A stretch of 64,000 nt of DNA, taken from Luteitalea pratensis (lineage in GTDB: Bacteria > Acidobacteriota > Vicinamibacteria > Vicinamibacterales > Vicinamibacteraceae). Positions 17,591 through 26,359 of the stretch are shown piece after piece. The notes below the pieces were generated by a model. The model saw only the letters and a program-made list of their open reading frames with translations, ran no database searches and had not been told where the DNA came from. Each line of letters starts with the position of its first letter. The first letter of the stretch is position 1. The position numbers were made by a program, and so were the translations under genes. The stretch lies in NCBI RefSeq assembly GCF_001618865.1, contig NZ_CP015136.1:1151001-1215000 (forward strand), written 5' to 3'.

Positions 17591-19231
17591 TCACCGCGCC
17601 GCGGCGCCGTTGCGGACCTCCGGCAGAGCGGGAACGTCCGGGTCAGCCTTGTGCCAATTGGCCAGGAGTTGACAATAGGCTTCCACCGATCCCGCACGGT
17701 CTCCGGCCGCCAGCCTGGCCCGCGACAAGCCGAGCAGGGCAGCGCTGCGCTTCGGTGTGAGCTGCAGCGCGCGCTCGTAGGCGGCGACGGCTTCGCGCGG
17801 CCGCCCCGCCTTCAGGAGCGCCTCACCGAGCAGTTCGTCGGTCCTCAACGTCGAGGGTGGACCGACTGGCGGCCGCCCGGCCGGCGGGAGTTCGGCGATC
17901 AGCGCGTCGAGGTCGCGAGGACCTTCGCGGATCGACGCAAGAAGCCGCGCGTGGAGGAGTGTCGTCTTGAGGAGCGGCGCCTCCACATCGCCGCCAGCGA
18001 GCGACGTCACGCGGGCGCGCAGCGACTCGATCGTGGAGTCACGGCCGCACATCATGTTGGCGATAGCTGCCTGGTAAATCGCGGACCCGCGAAACGAGCG
18101 CTCGCGAGCCGACGAGGAGCCCGGCGCGGCAGGTACGTACGTCGTCGAGCAGACCGGGCCCGACCAGTCGCCCGTGTTGGCGGCGTAGGCGAACGACAGC
18201 CATCCCACGGTGTACCGGCCGTCTACATGAAGCGGATTCGTCAGGTCGACGCCGGCGAGCACGTCGCGCGCCGTGTCGATCAGGCCGCGCGCCTTTCCGT
18301 ACTGGCCTTGCTGGAGGTAGCCGTACTGCAGCCACTGCAGCGCGTGGAAGCTGAGATCGGCATTCGACAGCTTGCGCGCCGCTACCTCGGCGCGCGACGC
18401 GGCCCATGCTCGCTCATTGGAGGCCACCGCATCGTCCCACAGCCCGAGCTGCACGAAGATGTGCGACGGCATGTGCAGCGCGTGCTCGGCCTCCGGGGCA
18501 ATGGCGGCGTATCGCCGTGCGGCCTCCAGCCCGCGCGCCGCGAAGTCGGGTTCATCGGTGGCGTGAATGAGATAGTGGACGCCGCCCGGATGCCGTGGAT
18601 ACTGCGTGAACACGCGCTCGGCAAAGGTGATGGCCTCGTCACGCGCCGCGCGGCGCGCGTCGGGCGGAAGCTCACCGACATAGGCGCTGAACAACAGGGC
18701 CAGCGACGTGAACGCGGCTGCGTCGGGATCGTCGGGGTAGCTGGCCGACACCTGGCGCATCCCCTCGGCGAATCCGCGCACGCGGCTTGGAAGGTCGCCC
18801 TCCGAATGCAGCGCCTCGACGGCCGTGCCGTAGGCGCGCTCCCTCGCCGTGCCGGCGCGGGCCAGCCGTGCCTCGCGCGTGGGGGCCAGCCGCTCCAGGG
18901 CACGGCGTGCCGCATCCCGGTCGTCCTCTCCCCAGAGAAGGTGGCTGTAGGTGACGGCCTCGCCCCAGAACGCCATCGCGAAGGATGGATCGGCGTGCTG
19001 GGCGTCACGGAAGCCCTCGGCCGCTTCCTCGTACTCGAAGCTGTGGAGCAGGGCGAGCCCGCGAAGGAACGGCGCCTGTGCCGATGGCGCTCCGGAGTTG
19101 GCGAACCGAATCTCGCCAAGTCCGACACCCGGCTCGGACCGGGGATGCACGTGCTGCTCGGGCGGCTGTGCGACGACGATCGCCGAGCAGCAGGCGGCAA
19201 GGACACCAGCGAGGCAGGACCTGAAACGCAT
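17591..19231 (-). CDS. exported TPR protein, probable lipoprotein
   Basis: A 546-residue protein from ATG 19231, with GGAGG 4 bases upstream. The N-terminus MRFRSCLAGVLAACCSAIVV has a possible lipobox (LAAC). The mature protein holds degenerate tetratricopeptide helices: FLRGLALLHSFEYEEAAEGF, FTQYPRHPGGVHYLIHATD, QLGLWDDAVASNERAW and near the end LLGEALLKAGRPREAVAAYE. The HALHMPSHIF segment is typical of a secreted TPR family common in Acidobacteriota and Bacteroidota that is often annotated only as tetratricopeptide repeat protein. It probably acts in the periplasm as a scaffold. No operon partner is evident. Confidence 0.8.
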   Translation of the reverse strand: MRFRSCLAGVLAACCSAIVVAQPPEQHVHPRSEPGVGLGEIRFANSGAPSAQAPFLRGLALLHSFEYEEAAEGFRDAQHADPSFAMAFWGEAVTYSHLLWGEDDRDAARRALERLAPTREARLARAGTARERAYGTAVEALHSEGDLPSRVRGFAEGMRQVSASYPDDPDAAAFTSLALLFSAYVGELPPDARRAARDEAITFAERVFTQYPRHPGGVHYLIHATDEPDFAARGLEAARRYAAIAPEAEHALHMPSHIFVQLGLWDDAVASNERAWAASRAEVAARKLSNADLSFHALQWLQYGYLQQGQYGKARGLIDTARDVLAGVDLTNPLHVDGRYTVGWLSFAYAANTGDWSGPVCSTTYVPAAPGSSSARERSFRGSAIYQAAIANMMCGRDSTIESLRARVTSLAGGDVEAPLLKTTLLHARLLASIREGPRDLDALIAELPPAGRPPVGPPSTLRTDELLGEALLKAGRPREAVAAYERALQLTPKRSAALLGLSRARLAAGDRAGSVEAYCQLLANWHKADPDVPALPEVRNGAAAR

Positions 19232-19803
19232 CACCCCTCCGAACGCCATGAAATCAACAATTTTCGAGTGACCCAGTGTGGCGGGGCGGGATGTTGTCGT
19301 CAATGACGCCGTTCATCAATCGGCGGCCCGCATCTCGCGGAGAAGCGCCTCCGCCACCCGGTCCGGTTCGTCCGAACCAACCCGGAAGGCGGGCGTGGGA
19401 CGCCTCCCCGCCGCTCGTTGAATACCCGACCGCCAGCGTTCACCCGCGTGCCGTTCTCAGTTGTTCAGGCTGACGTGTCCCTCGAACGATCCGGATCCGG
19501 TCGCCATGCTGGTTGCGAAATCGATTTCCTGGCGCACGTGAATGGTGAACGTTCCGGTGGCTGCGGCGAACCGGCCGGTCCCGTCAGGGTGATTCAAGCC
19601 GCCCGATGTTTCGATGACCTGGTAAAGAGTGTAGAGACAGAGCCCCGACGACGACATCGTCCGGCGGTTCGAACGCTATGCTGATCCCATTCCAGGTTTC
19701 GCGTTGGCCCATGGCGATCGTGGCTGCTGCGTCCTGGCACGACCGAAGGCCTCGGACAAGTACGCACCTGCTGTTCGCCGCGCCGCGAGTCGATCGGGTC
19801 GCG
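19232..19803. other. 572-base interval with only a gene remnant
   Basis: Between the TPR gene start (19231) and the membrane-protein stop (19804) there is no intact gene. The left part should hold the TPR gene promoter. The right part contains a short reading frame at 19457-19657 described separately and, upstream of it in another frame, the unplaced peptide ETWNGISIAFEPPDD. Confidence 0.5.
19457..19657 (-). pseudogene. 3' remnant of a secreted beta-rich protein gene
   Basis: This 66-codon frame lacks a signal peptide but ends with a coherent beta-rich segment: GLNHPDGTGRFAAATGTFTI and then GSGSFEGHVSLNN before the stop. The GTGRFAxATGTFT and GSFEG pattern matches the C-terminal end of secreted barrel-like proteins common in this phylum. 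The upstream 5' half is missing or lies out of frame (ETWNGISIAFEPPDD in another frame near 19660-19710), so a frameshifted or decayed gene is the best reading. Confidence 0.45.
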
Positions 19804-20664
19804 CTACAGGATCGAGATGGCGATCCACGCAGCGTACGCCAGTACGATCGCCGCCGCGCCACCGAAGAACACGCGTACCGCAGTGCGCAGCGTCATCATC
19901 TCTCGCACGACCGCCCACGCGAGGAGGCCGCACACGGCCGTGATCGCCGATTGCCAGAACAGGACGAACGCCCAGACGAACTCCGCGCCCTGGCTGCGGA
20001 AGCCGCCGATGGTCGGCGATTCGGTCATGAGCAGCGTGGTGGCCGTCAACCCGATGAAACAACTGACGATGGTGCGAAACAGTGCTGCGGCCGGTCGCAG
20101 TTCGGCCGGCGTTCGCAGCAGCAGCGCGAGGCAACCGAAGACGACAGTCATCGGTGCGACGGCCATGACCGAGGCCCCGGACCAGTCGCTCAACTCGGGC
20201 CCGATGCGCCAGGTGACGGCAATCAGCAGCGTCAACGTCAGCCACAGCACTTCCGGCGATCGGAGCACCGCCGCCCGCCAGCCGTCGGCTAGGCGCCCGC
20301 CCGCACGCGCCAGCGTCGCCAGGTGCGCGGCAAGGGCGAGTTGGATGAACCAGATCAGGACGACGACATGGAACACCGCGGCGGACGGAGTTGTTTCGAG
20401 GGTAGTGCCTGACACCGCGAGCCAGGTGAACACAAGAAAGGAGCCGACCACCGAACTGACCAGCGCGCGACTGACACCAAGCACTGGACGGGCGACGTCC
20501 GGCCGCGGCCGCACGCAGGAGAACGCGCCACACGTGGCCGCTGTTGCCACGACGAGCTGAATCGTCATCGACGCGACTTGCGTCGTCACCATGAGTGACA
20601 GCATCACCGTGGCCATGATGGTGGACGCCCAGACGATTTCTGGCTGTCGAAGCATGCGTGGCAT
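19804..20664 (-). CDS. integral membrane protein of unknown function, about eight helices
   Basis: A 286-residue very hydrophobic protein from ATG 20664, with GGGGTGG upstream. Helices alternate with short loops: IVWASTIMATVMLSLMVTT, IQLVVATAATCGAFS, VVGSFLVFTWLAVSG, VFHVVVLIWFIQLALAAH, LWLTLTLLIAVTW, SVMAVAPMTVVFGCLALLL, FRTIVSCFIGLTATTLL, FVWAFVLFWQSAITAVCG and VFFGGAAAIVLAYAAW. No transport or enzyme signature was seen. It runs in the same direction as the serine hydrolase upstream, 103 bases apart, and might share its transcript. Confidence 0.7.
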   Translation of the reverse strand: MPRMLRQPEIVWASTIMATVMLSLMVTTQVASMTIQLVVATAATCGAFSCVRPRPDVARPVLGVSRALVSSVVGSFLVFTWLAVSGTTLETTPSAAVFHVVVLIWFIQLALAAHLATLARAGGRLADGWRAAVLRSPEVLWLTLTLLIAVTWRIGPELSDWSGASVMAVAPMTVVFGCLALLLRTPAELRPAAALFRTIVSCFIGLTATTLLMTESPTIGGFRSQGAEFVWAFVLFWQSAITAVCGLLAWAVVREMMTLRTAVRVFFGGAAAIVLAYAAWIAISIL

Positions 20665-20767
20665 GTGGATCCACCCCGCAATCAGCGCACTGTCAAGGAA
20701 GAGTCACGCCCTGATGAACCGCATCGCCGTGCCCATGGCGGGCCTCCTCCCAGCGCGCGAACGACGG

Positions 20768-21925
20768 TTACCGTGCCCCCGACCAGAACTCGCGAACGAT
20801 CGCATCGCGCACGTCGTCGTCGACGGCTCGCGTCGTGTGACGCGGGTCGCGCACCGAGGTGACGTTGGTGTTGAAGGCGACGATGTAGCCGGACCGGGAT
20901 GGGCGATGGATGTAGAGGTGCGAGATGAACCCGTTCTGATCGCCGCTGTGTCCGGCCAGTTCCACACCGCCGTGCCGCTCGATGAAGCTGGACAGCCCGG
21001 CCTGCACGTCGTCGCCGCTGCCGCCTTCGCCATCGGCTGCGCGCAGTTGCGGCGTGAACATCTCGTCGAGGGACGAACGCTGGAGGACGGGGCCGTCGGT
21101 CGTACTCAAGAACGCGAGGTACCTGGCCATGTCACCAAGGGGTGCGTTCAGGCCACCGTTGGACACCGTGATGCCCGAGTCGAAATCGAATGGCTGCTCG
21201 GTGGTGCCATCGTCGGTGCCCACGTAGCTGTGCGATCGATGTCCGACGAGATGATAGGGCGCCCGGTCGAAGAAGCTGTGGCTCATGCCGAGAGGCATGA
21301 AGATGTTCTTCGTGATGTAGACCTCGTAATCGTCGCCCGACAGCAACTCGATGATGCGGCCGAGGATGATCACCCCGGGGTTCGAGTAGCTGTACTTCGT
21401 CCCCGGCTGGAATCGCAGATCGGTATACGGCAGCATGGCGACGAACTGGGCCCAGCGGGTCGGCTCGAACGGATGCCACGGCTTGTCGCCGCCCCACGGC
21501 CACGTCCCGGCCCGCAGTCCCGAGCTGTGCGACATCAGGCTCCGCACGGTCACCTGGGCGACGTCACCGTACGGATTGTGGATCTCGCGCAATTCTGGCA
21601 CGTACTTGACGGCTGGATCGTCGAGGGACAGTCGCCCGCGGTCGCGCAACTGCATGATGGCGATGCCGGTGAACGTCTTCGTGATCGACGCCCAGTGGTA
21701 GATCGTGTCGTCGTCCACGACGCGTTTGGTCGCGAGGTCCTGGTAGCCGACCGCTGTCTTGTGCGTGACCTGGCCGTTGGCGACAAACACCAGGCTGCTG
21801 CCGACGATGCCGACCTGCTGGACACGTTGGCTGTGCAGCGCGGCGACCCGCGACCAGGCGTCGCCGGTGGCGGTGCGCTGGATCAGCGCCGCGAGGGCTG
21901 TGAGCGCGATCAAGGCCCGCATCAT
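20768..21925 (-). CDS. serine beta-lactamase-like hydrolase (class C/PF00144)
   Basis: A 385-residue exported protein: MMRALIALTALAALIQ forms a short signal peptide. Catalytic features of the class C beta-lactamase/DD-peptidase fold are present: S80-ITK with Ser80 and Lys83 (HWASITKTFTG), the Y180-SN triad (KYSYSNPG) and HSGDQNGF near residue 340 in place of KTG. SHSSGL at 132-137 also matches the family. It is likely a periplasmic esterase, D-aminopeptidase or penicillin-binding-protein-like enzyme; true beta-lactamase activity cannot be claimed. It is divergent from the small HELEH protein gene. Confidence 0.88.
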   Translation of the reverse strand: MMRALIALTALAALIQRTATGDAWSRVAALHSQRVQQVGIVGSSLVFVANGQVTHKTAVGYQDLATKRVVDDDTIYHWASITKTFTGIAIMQLRDRGRLSLDDPAVKYVPELREIHNPYGDVAQVTVRSLMSHSSGLRAGTWPWGGDKPWHPFEPTRWAQFVAMLPYTDLRFQPGTKYSYSNPGVIILGRIIELLSGDDYEVYITKNIFMPLGMSHSFFDRAPYHLVGHRSHSYVGTDDGTTEQPFDFDSGITVSNGGLNAPLGDMARYLAFLSTTDGPVLQRSSLDEMFTPQLRAADGEGGSGDDVQAGLSSFIERHGGVELAGHSGDQNGFISHLYIHRPSRSGYIVAFNTNVTSVRDPRHTTRAVDDDVRDAIVREFWSGAR

Positions 21926-22127
21926 GTGACGACTCCCTGCGTGCGTGACGTCGGATTCTGTCTGTTTGCACCGACGGGGCCATCAACCGCGATAGTCCGG
22001 ACGTCAGGATAGCTGGAACCAACTCGGCTGCCTATTCACGGCAGGTTCGCTGCTGAGGCGCTCCCGAATCGGGCCTCATCCCACTTGAGGCTCGGCATGC
22101 CCCTTTTTCCCCAATGGTTCTCGCCTT

Positions 22128-22160
22128 GGGTAACAGCAACCACTCGCTGTTATCCGGAGG
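22128..22160 (+). promoter_or_regulatory. leader hairpin next to ribosome-binding site
   Basis: GGGTAACAGC (22128-22137) pairs with GCTGTTATCC (22146-22155), nine of ten positions, across an 8-base loop. The ribosome-binding GGAGG starts at 22156, directly after the stem, 6 bases before the ATG at 22167. The structure could restrict translation of the HELEH protein. Confidence 0.45.
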
Positions 22161-22166
22161 CGAACC

Positions 22167-22817
22167 ATGACCCGGTCGTCCAGTCTTCTCCTCTTGATCA
22201 TCTTGATGTCCGCCGGCGTGCAGGCGCGCCCCTGCGGCGACGTCCCGAAACTGGCACTGGGGACGACGGCTATCGCGGGCATCAGCGCGTCCGGTGCACG
22301 GATGCCTGGTAAGAGCGAGTGGCCCTGCCGGCTCGGCGTGCCCAGGCCGATCATCCCGAGAGTCCAGGAACTGTGGATGGCGTCGCGCACCTTCCGGCAG
22401 CAATGTATCCGCCTGGCCGAGTCCGACGTCACCATTGCGGTCGGCTTCTCGCTGATGCTCCCGCCGAACCTGCGCGCGGCGTCGAAAATCCTGAAACGGG
22501 ACGGTCGCGTCTTCTACGTGTCGACGACCTTGCGTGACGACCAGTACATCGAAGAGGACCTTCCGCACGAACTGGAGCACGCGATCGAACAGATCGAGGG
22601 CCGCGACCTTGCGACCGACGCCGCGGCAGGTCGCGGCGCCTGGCCTTCAGCCCTCCATGGCTATGAAACCGTACGAGCGAGAGCCGCCGCAAGGCAGGTA
22701 CGCGAGGAGGTGCGGGCGGCGCGGTGCCGCGGCACATCGGCTCTGGTGGTGGCCGAGCCGGCGGCGCGTCCAGCAGGCGCCGTTACCTTGGCAATCGCGC
22801 CCGCCAGTCCATCGTGA
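22167..22817 (+). CDS. small secreted protein with HELEH zincin-like motif
   Basis: A 216-residue protein from ATG 22167 with GGAGG 6 bases upstream. MTRSSSLLLLIILMSAGVQA is a typical signal peptide. Residues 134-138 read HELEH, embedded in DLPHELEHAIEQIEG, a zincin-like metal site followed by acidic residues that could be the third ligand (E141 or E144). The preceding DGRVFYVSTTLRDDQ strand fits the edge strand of a metallopeptidase. The C-terminal third is Ala/Arg-rich and low in structure. Its 3' end overlaps the convergent kinase gene by 35 bases. A peptidase role is an inference from the motif. Confidence 0.65.
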   Translation: MTRSSSLLLLIILMSAGVQARPCGDVPKLALGTTAIAGISASGARMPGKSEWPCRLGVPRPIIPRVQELWMASRTFRQQCIRLAESDVTIAVGFSLMLPPNLRAASKILKRDGRVFYVSTTLRDDQYIEEDLPHELEHAIEQIEGRDLATDAAAGRGAWPSALHGYETVRARAAARQVREEVRAARCRGTSALVVAEPAARPAGAVTLAIAPASPS

Positions 22818-25671
22818 TCATGATGGGTGGTTGGCTCCGCTGATCGATGGCCGTTGGTATGAGGAACCGCTGACCATCGGCGGTAACGGCGTACGGGCGC
22901 AGCGTGACCAGGCTGAGGCCGCTGGGGAACAGCGGCTCCGGGACGAGCATCCTGAATCCCCGGACCGTTTCAACGCGTGCCGCCATCATCGTGGCGTCCA
23001 GCGACAAGAAGAAGATCTCCTTGCCGTCACCGCGCCATCTTGCGGCCATCCCGCCATCAACCGACACCTTGTGCTCGGCAGCGCCGGAAGGAAACTCCCT
23101 GACGTAGACCTCCGAGCGGCCCGACTTGTCGGACGAGTAGGCCAGCCAGCGGCCGTCGGGAGAGAGCGTGCCGGCGCGTTCCCGCGCGGGCGTCTTCCAG
23201 AGGACCGAAGGCGGAGACTTGCCATCGAGCGTATGGATCCAGTTGTCGCCATCGTCTCCGTAGACGATCGAACGATCGCCTGGCACCCAGGACGGCGTCT
23301 CCGCGGCGTGCCTCGCTGCGACCACGCGTTCGTCCTGTCCGCTTCCGTCCGCTGCACGCAGGAAGAGATCGACGCGACCATCGCTGCGATTCGAGTTGAA
23401 CACGAGTTGCTTGCCGTCGCGAGACCAAGTGGGATCGAATTCCCAGGCCGGATCGGTCGTCAGCGGCACCGCGTCACCGCGCTCGAGATCGAGGATCCAG
23501 ATGTCGGACGCGGCCGTTCCCCTCACCAGCGACGCGGCCACACGCTTGCCGTCTGGACTCAGGTCCAGGGTCGGGTAGCGGCCGGGCTCGCCAAACACGC
23601 CGACGGTCTTGCCACTCCGGTCGCGCCATGTCAGTCGCTGCTCAGACGGGATCGGCCCACCGGGATGAGTCGCCAGCACGCCCGACTCGGAAACGGAGAA
23701 CGCCGCGAGTAGATTCCAGGTGGCAAATGGCGGTTTCGTCACGACCGGCAGCGGAGTTCCTGTCAGCCGGCCAGCGTCTGCATCGAAGCGCTGCGCAACG
23801 AGGTGGCGGCCACTCAGGAAGAGCAGGTGGCCTGCGGAATAGCGCGCGTTCGATTCATGGCGGCCGAGTGAGATCGGGGGCGTGCCGTCGAGGTAGCCGA
23901 TCCGCAACTCTCCTGGATCCCCGGGACGCGTGAGCGCGAGGTACAGAAAGCGCTGGCCGTCCGGGAGAAACGACGGCCAGCGATGAGCGGTCTCTCCCTT
24001 CGCCAGGACCGTGAGCGCCGCAGGAGCCGCACCCGCGCGGGCCAAGACACTGTTCAGCGTGAAAGCACTCGACATGAAGATGATGACGTCGTCGCGATTC
24101 CAGCTGCCGCCGACTTCGTCGCGTTCCGATCCTTCGGGCAAGTCGGGCGCCTCGCACACGACGGTCGGCAAACCGCCGCGCAGCGCGACGATCTTCAGCA
24201 GCCCTTCGGCGAAGAAGCCGATTGCGAGGCCATCCGGCTTCCAGAACGGAAACAGGGCGTCATGAGTTCCGGGAAGCTCCCGGTACTGCAGGCTGCCGAT
24301 GGGCCGCACCCACAGGCTCGACCGGTTCCCAGATTTTGCCGTGACAACAATCTGGCGTCCGTCGGGAGAGACAGCGAAGCCGCCGTATCTGGGCAAGAGC
24401 GTCGCCTGATCTGAAGGAACGACGGGGAATTCGAATAACTCGGACGGGAGCGGCAGGCCGCCAATCTTCGAGAAGACCAACGCCGAAACCGACGCGACAA
24501 CGAGAAGCGCAGCCGCGAGCCACCAGACCGGCCTGGTACGCTGGGCGGGCTCCTGAACTGGCGCCGGCGTCAGATCGCACTCGTCGATCTCGATCCGCGC
24601 ATCGGCAATGTCGTGCAGCCGTTTCGCCGGATCCTTGCGCAGGCACCGCTCGAGCAGCGTCCGGATGGCCCTGGGCGTGTCGGCTGGCAGCGACCCCCAA
24701 TCGGGATCACGTTCAAGGACTCGGCCCAGCGTCTGTGCCGTCGTCTCGCCGTGGAAGGCAGGTCGCCCCGCCAGCATCTCGAAGAGCACGCAGCCGAACG
24801 CCCAGATGTCGGTGCGGTCGTCCACGGCGTCGCCACGCGCCTGCTCAGGGCTCATGTACGCGGCGGTGCCGACGACAAGGCCGGGACTGGCGTCGCTCAA
24901 CGAGACCGCCGATTCGGCCTCGAGCCAACGCTCCGCGGCACGGGTCGGTACGGCGATCTTGGCCAGCCCGAAATCGAGCACCTTCACCTGTCCGTTGCCC
25001 GTGATCTTCACGTTTGCCGGCTTGAGGTCGCGGTGCACGATTCCCTTGGCATGAGCCGTCTCGAGGGCCGTGGCGATCTGTGACGCGATGGACAGCGCCT
25101 CAGCCACCGGCAGTCCCACATGGGTCCTCGCGCGTGCACTTTTCAGCTGCTCGGCCAGTGTGGGACCTTCGACGAGTTCGAGCACGAGGGCTTGTCTGCC
25201 GCCCGCATCGTGCTCGAGGCCATAGATCGCACTGATATGCGGGTGATTCAAGGACGCGAGCACGCGCGCTTCGCGATCGAAACGGGCGAGACGATCCGCG
25301 TCGTTCAGGAAGGCCGGCGGCAGCACCTTGATAGCGACGTCACGACCCAGTTGCGAATCATGGGCCCGGTAGACATCGCCCATCCCGCCCGCACCCAGAA
25401 TCGCAATCATCTCGTAGGGGCCGATGCGGGCGCCCACGAGACCTCGCTCCGGGAGGACCTTCGCCGCCACGTGAAGCGCCGGACTCTCGATGAAGCCTGC
25501 CGCCGATTGTTCGTGGGCGAGGAGCGACTCCACCTCCCGCTGGAGGTCGACATCGCCGGCGCAGACCTCCGCGAGGAAGGCTGCCCGATCGCCCGCATCG
25601 TGATCGAGCGCCGCCTGGCAGATCTGCTCAATCCGTCCCTGGCGCTCAGACGGGGCGTGTTCTCTCGTCAC
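22783..25671 (-). CDS. Ser/Thr protein kinase with C-terminal TolB-like propeller
   Basis: A 962-residue protein from GTG 25671, giving the N-terminus MTREHAPSERQGRIEQICQA, which fits the N-terminal helical extension (DRAAFLAEVCAGD, REVESLLAHE) typical of kinases paired with ECF factors of this type. Kinase motifs: LGAGGMGDVYRA, K115, HRDLKPAN (213-220), DFG from D233, YMSPEQARG. A membrane helix near residue 385 (WWLAAALLVVASVSALVF) precedes propeller repeats such as AVSPDGRQIVVTA, DLSPDGKRVAAS, TWSRDGKQLVFNS and TLSPDGRWLAYSS. It overlaps the sigma-factor gene by 26 bases, so the two are translated from one message and probably form a signalling pair. Confidence 0.92.
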   Translation of the reverse strand: MTREHAPSERQGRIEQICQAALDHDAGDRAAFLAEVCAGDVDLQREVESLLAHEQSAAGFIESPALHVAAKVLPERGLVGARIGPYEMIAILGAGGMGDVYRAHDSQLGRDVAIKVLPPAFLNDADRLARFDREARVLASLNHPHISAIYGLEHDAGGRQALVLELVEGPTLAEQLKSARARTHVGLPVAEALSIASQIATALETAHAKGIVHRDLKPANVKITGNGQVKVLDFGLAKIAVPTRAAERWLEAESAVSLSDASPGLVVGTAAYMSPEQARGDAVDDRTDIWAFGCVLFEMLAGRPAFHGETTAQTLGRVLERDPDWGSLPADTPRAIRTLLERCLRKDPAKRLHDIADARIEIDECDLTPAPVQEPAQRTRPVWWLAAALLVVASVSALVFSKIGGLPLPSELFEFPVVPSDQATLLPRYGGFAVSPDGRQIVVTAKSGNRSSLWVRPIGSLQYRELPGTHDALFPFWKPDGLAIGFFAEGLLKIVALRGGLPTVVCEAPDLPEGSERDEVGGSWNRDDVIIFMSSAFTLNSVLARAGAAPAALTVLAKGETAHRWPSFLPDGQRFLYLALTRPGDPGELRIGYLDGTPPISLGRHESNARYSAGHLLFLSGRHLVAQRFDADAGRLTGTPLPVVTKPPFATWNLLAAFSVSESGVLATHPGGPIPSEQRLTWRDRSGKTVGVFGEPGRYPTLDLSPDGKRVAASLVRGTAASDIWILDLERGDAVPLTTDPAWEFDPTWSRDGKQLVFNSNRSDGRVDLFLRAADGSGQDERVVAARHAAETPSWVPGDRSIVYGDDGDNWIHTLDGKSPPSVLWKTPARERAGTLSPDGRWLAYSSDKSGRSEVYVREFPSGAAEHKVSVDGGMAARWRGDGKEIFFLSLDATMMAARVETVRGFRMLVPEPLFPSGLSLVTLRPYAVTADGQRFLIPTAIDQRSQPPIMITMDWRARLPR

Positions 25672-26233
25672 TGAGTTCTCGCAGTAGCCACAACTTGGCA
25701 AACCGCCAGTCGCGCTTCACCGTGTCGACCGACACGCCGAGCGCCTCCGCAGTTTCTTCGAACGTGAGTCCCCCGAAGAACCGCAACTCGACCACGCGGC
25801 TCTTGCGCGGAAAGGCCTCCTCGAGCAGCTGTAGCGCATCGTCCAACGCGACCAGATCGTCAGGCAGGCTTGAGACGACGAGCGCCTCGTGGAGGGAGAC
25901 ATGACGGATCCCGGCGCCACGCTTGCCGCAGCCGCGTGCCCGAGCGAAATCGACAAGGATGCGCCGCATGGTCCGTGCGGCCACACCAAAGAATTGTGCA
26001 CGGTTCTGCCACTGGACCTTGTTGACATCGATCAGCCGAAGATACGCTTCGTTCACGAGTGCGCTGGCCTGCAGGGTATGGTCGGCGCGCTCCCGTCCCA
26101 TGTAGCGTCGCGCAATACGCCTCAGCTCGTCGTGGACGAGCGGGACCAGCCGATCGAATGCACCACCATCGCCGCGGCCCCATGCCTGCAACAACTCCGT
26201 CGGCGTGGCCGAGTCGTCGGACACGCGGGACAT
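25646..26233 (-). CDS. ECF-type RNA polymerase sigma factor (TIGR02999-like)
   Basis: A 195-residue protein from ATG 26233. Region 2 is visible as LVPLVHDELRRIARRYMGRE, QASALVNEAYLRLID and NRAQFFGVAARTMRRILVDF. Region 4 is RVVELRFFGGLTFEETAEAL followed by VSVDTVKRDWRFAKLWLL, the helix-turn-helix for the -35 element. These are hallmarks of the ECF subfamily found in Acidobacteriota and Planctomycetota next to Ser/Thr kinases. No anti-sigma factor is nearby; the overlapping kinase may take that role. It is divergent from the first PadR gene, with 116 bases between starts. Confidence 0.93.
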   Translation of the reverse strand: MSRVSDDSATPTELLQAWGRGDGGAFDRLVPLVHDELRRIARRYMGRERADHTLQASALVNEAYLRLIDVNKVQWQNRAQFFGVAARTMRRILVDFARARGCGKRGAGIRHVSLHEALVVSSLPDDLVALDDALQLLEEAFPRKSRVVELRFFGGLTFEETAEALGVSVDTVKRDWRFAKLWLLRELSDERTRPV

Positions 26234-26312
26234 GTTACGCCGCTGGCCGGCGGTCGGCGAGAGCCTGATCGGCACGCCTTGCGCCGCGTCACGGTGGCTT
26301 CGCTGCCACCTC

Positions 26313-26359
26313 TTGCCAAACTAGGAGAGCGGCGGTACCGTTTCCTAGTATGACTAGGA
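26313..26359 (+). promoter_or_regulatory. promoter and operator of PadR gene 1; start codon lies inside the palindrome
   Basis: TTGCCA (26313-26318), 17 bases, then TACCGT (26336-26341) form a plausible sigma70-like promoter. ACTAGGA occurs at 26320-26326 and again at 26353-26359, with the inverse TCCTAGT at 26343-26349. The last two flank the ATG (26350-26352), making the perfect palindrome TCCTAGT-ATG-ACTAGGA. The predicted transcription start falls at or next to the ATG, so the mRNA is probably leaderless. PadR proteins usually repress their own gene, so this is the likely autoregulatory site. Confidence 0.7.

Noticed and set aside
20768-21925. Antibiotic-resistance beta-lactamase
   Set aside because: The class C-like fold is shared by many esterases and peptidases; the HSG motif replaces KTG and there is no ampR-type neighbour.
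20591-22012. 473-codon plus-strand frame across the serine hydrolase gene
   Set aside because: No domain is visible and the opposite strand encodes intact SITK, YSN and HSG motifs.
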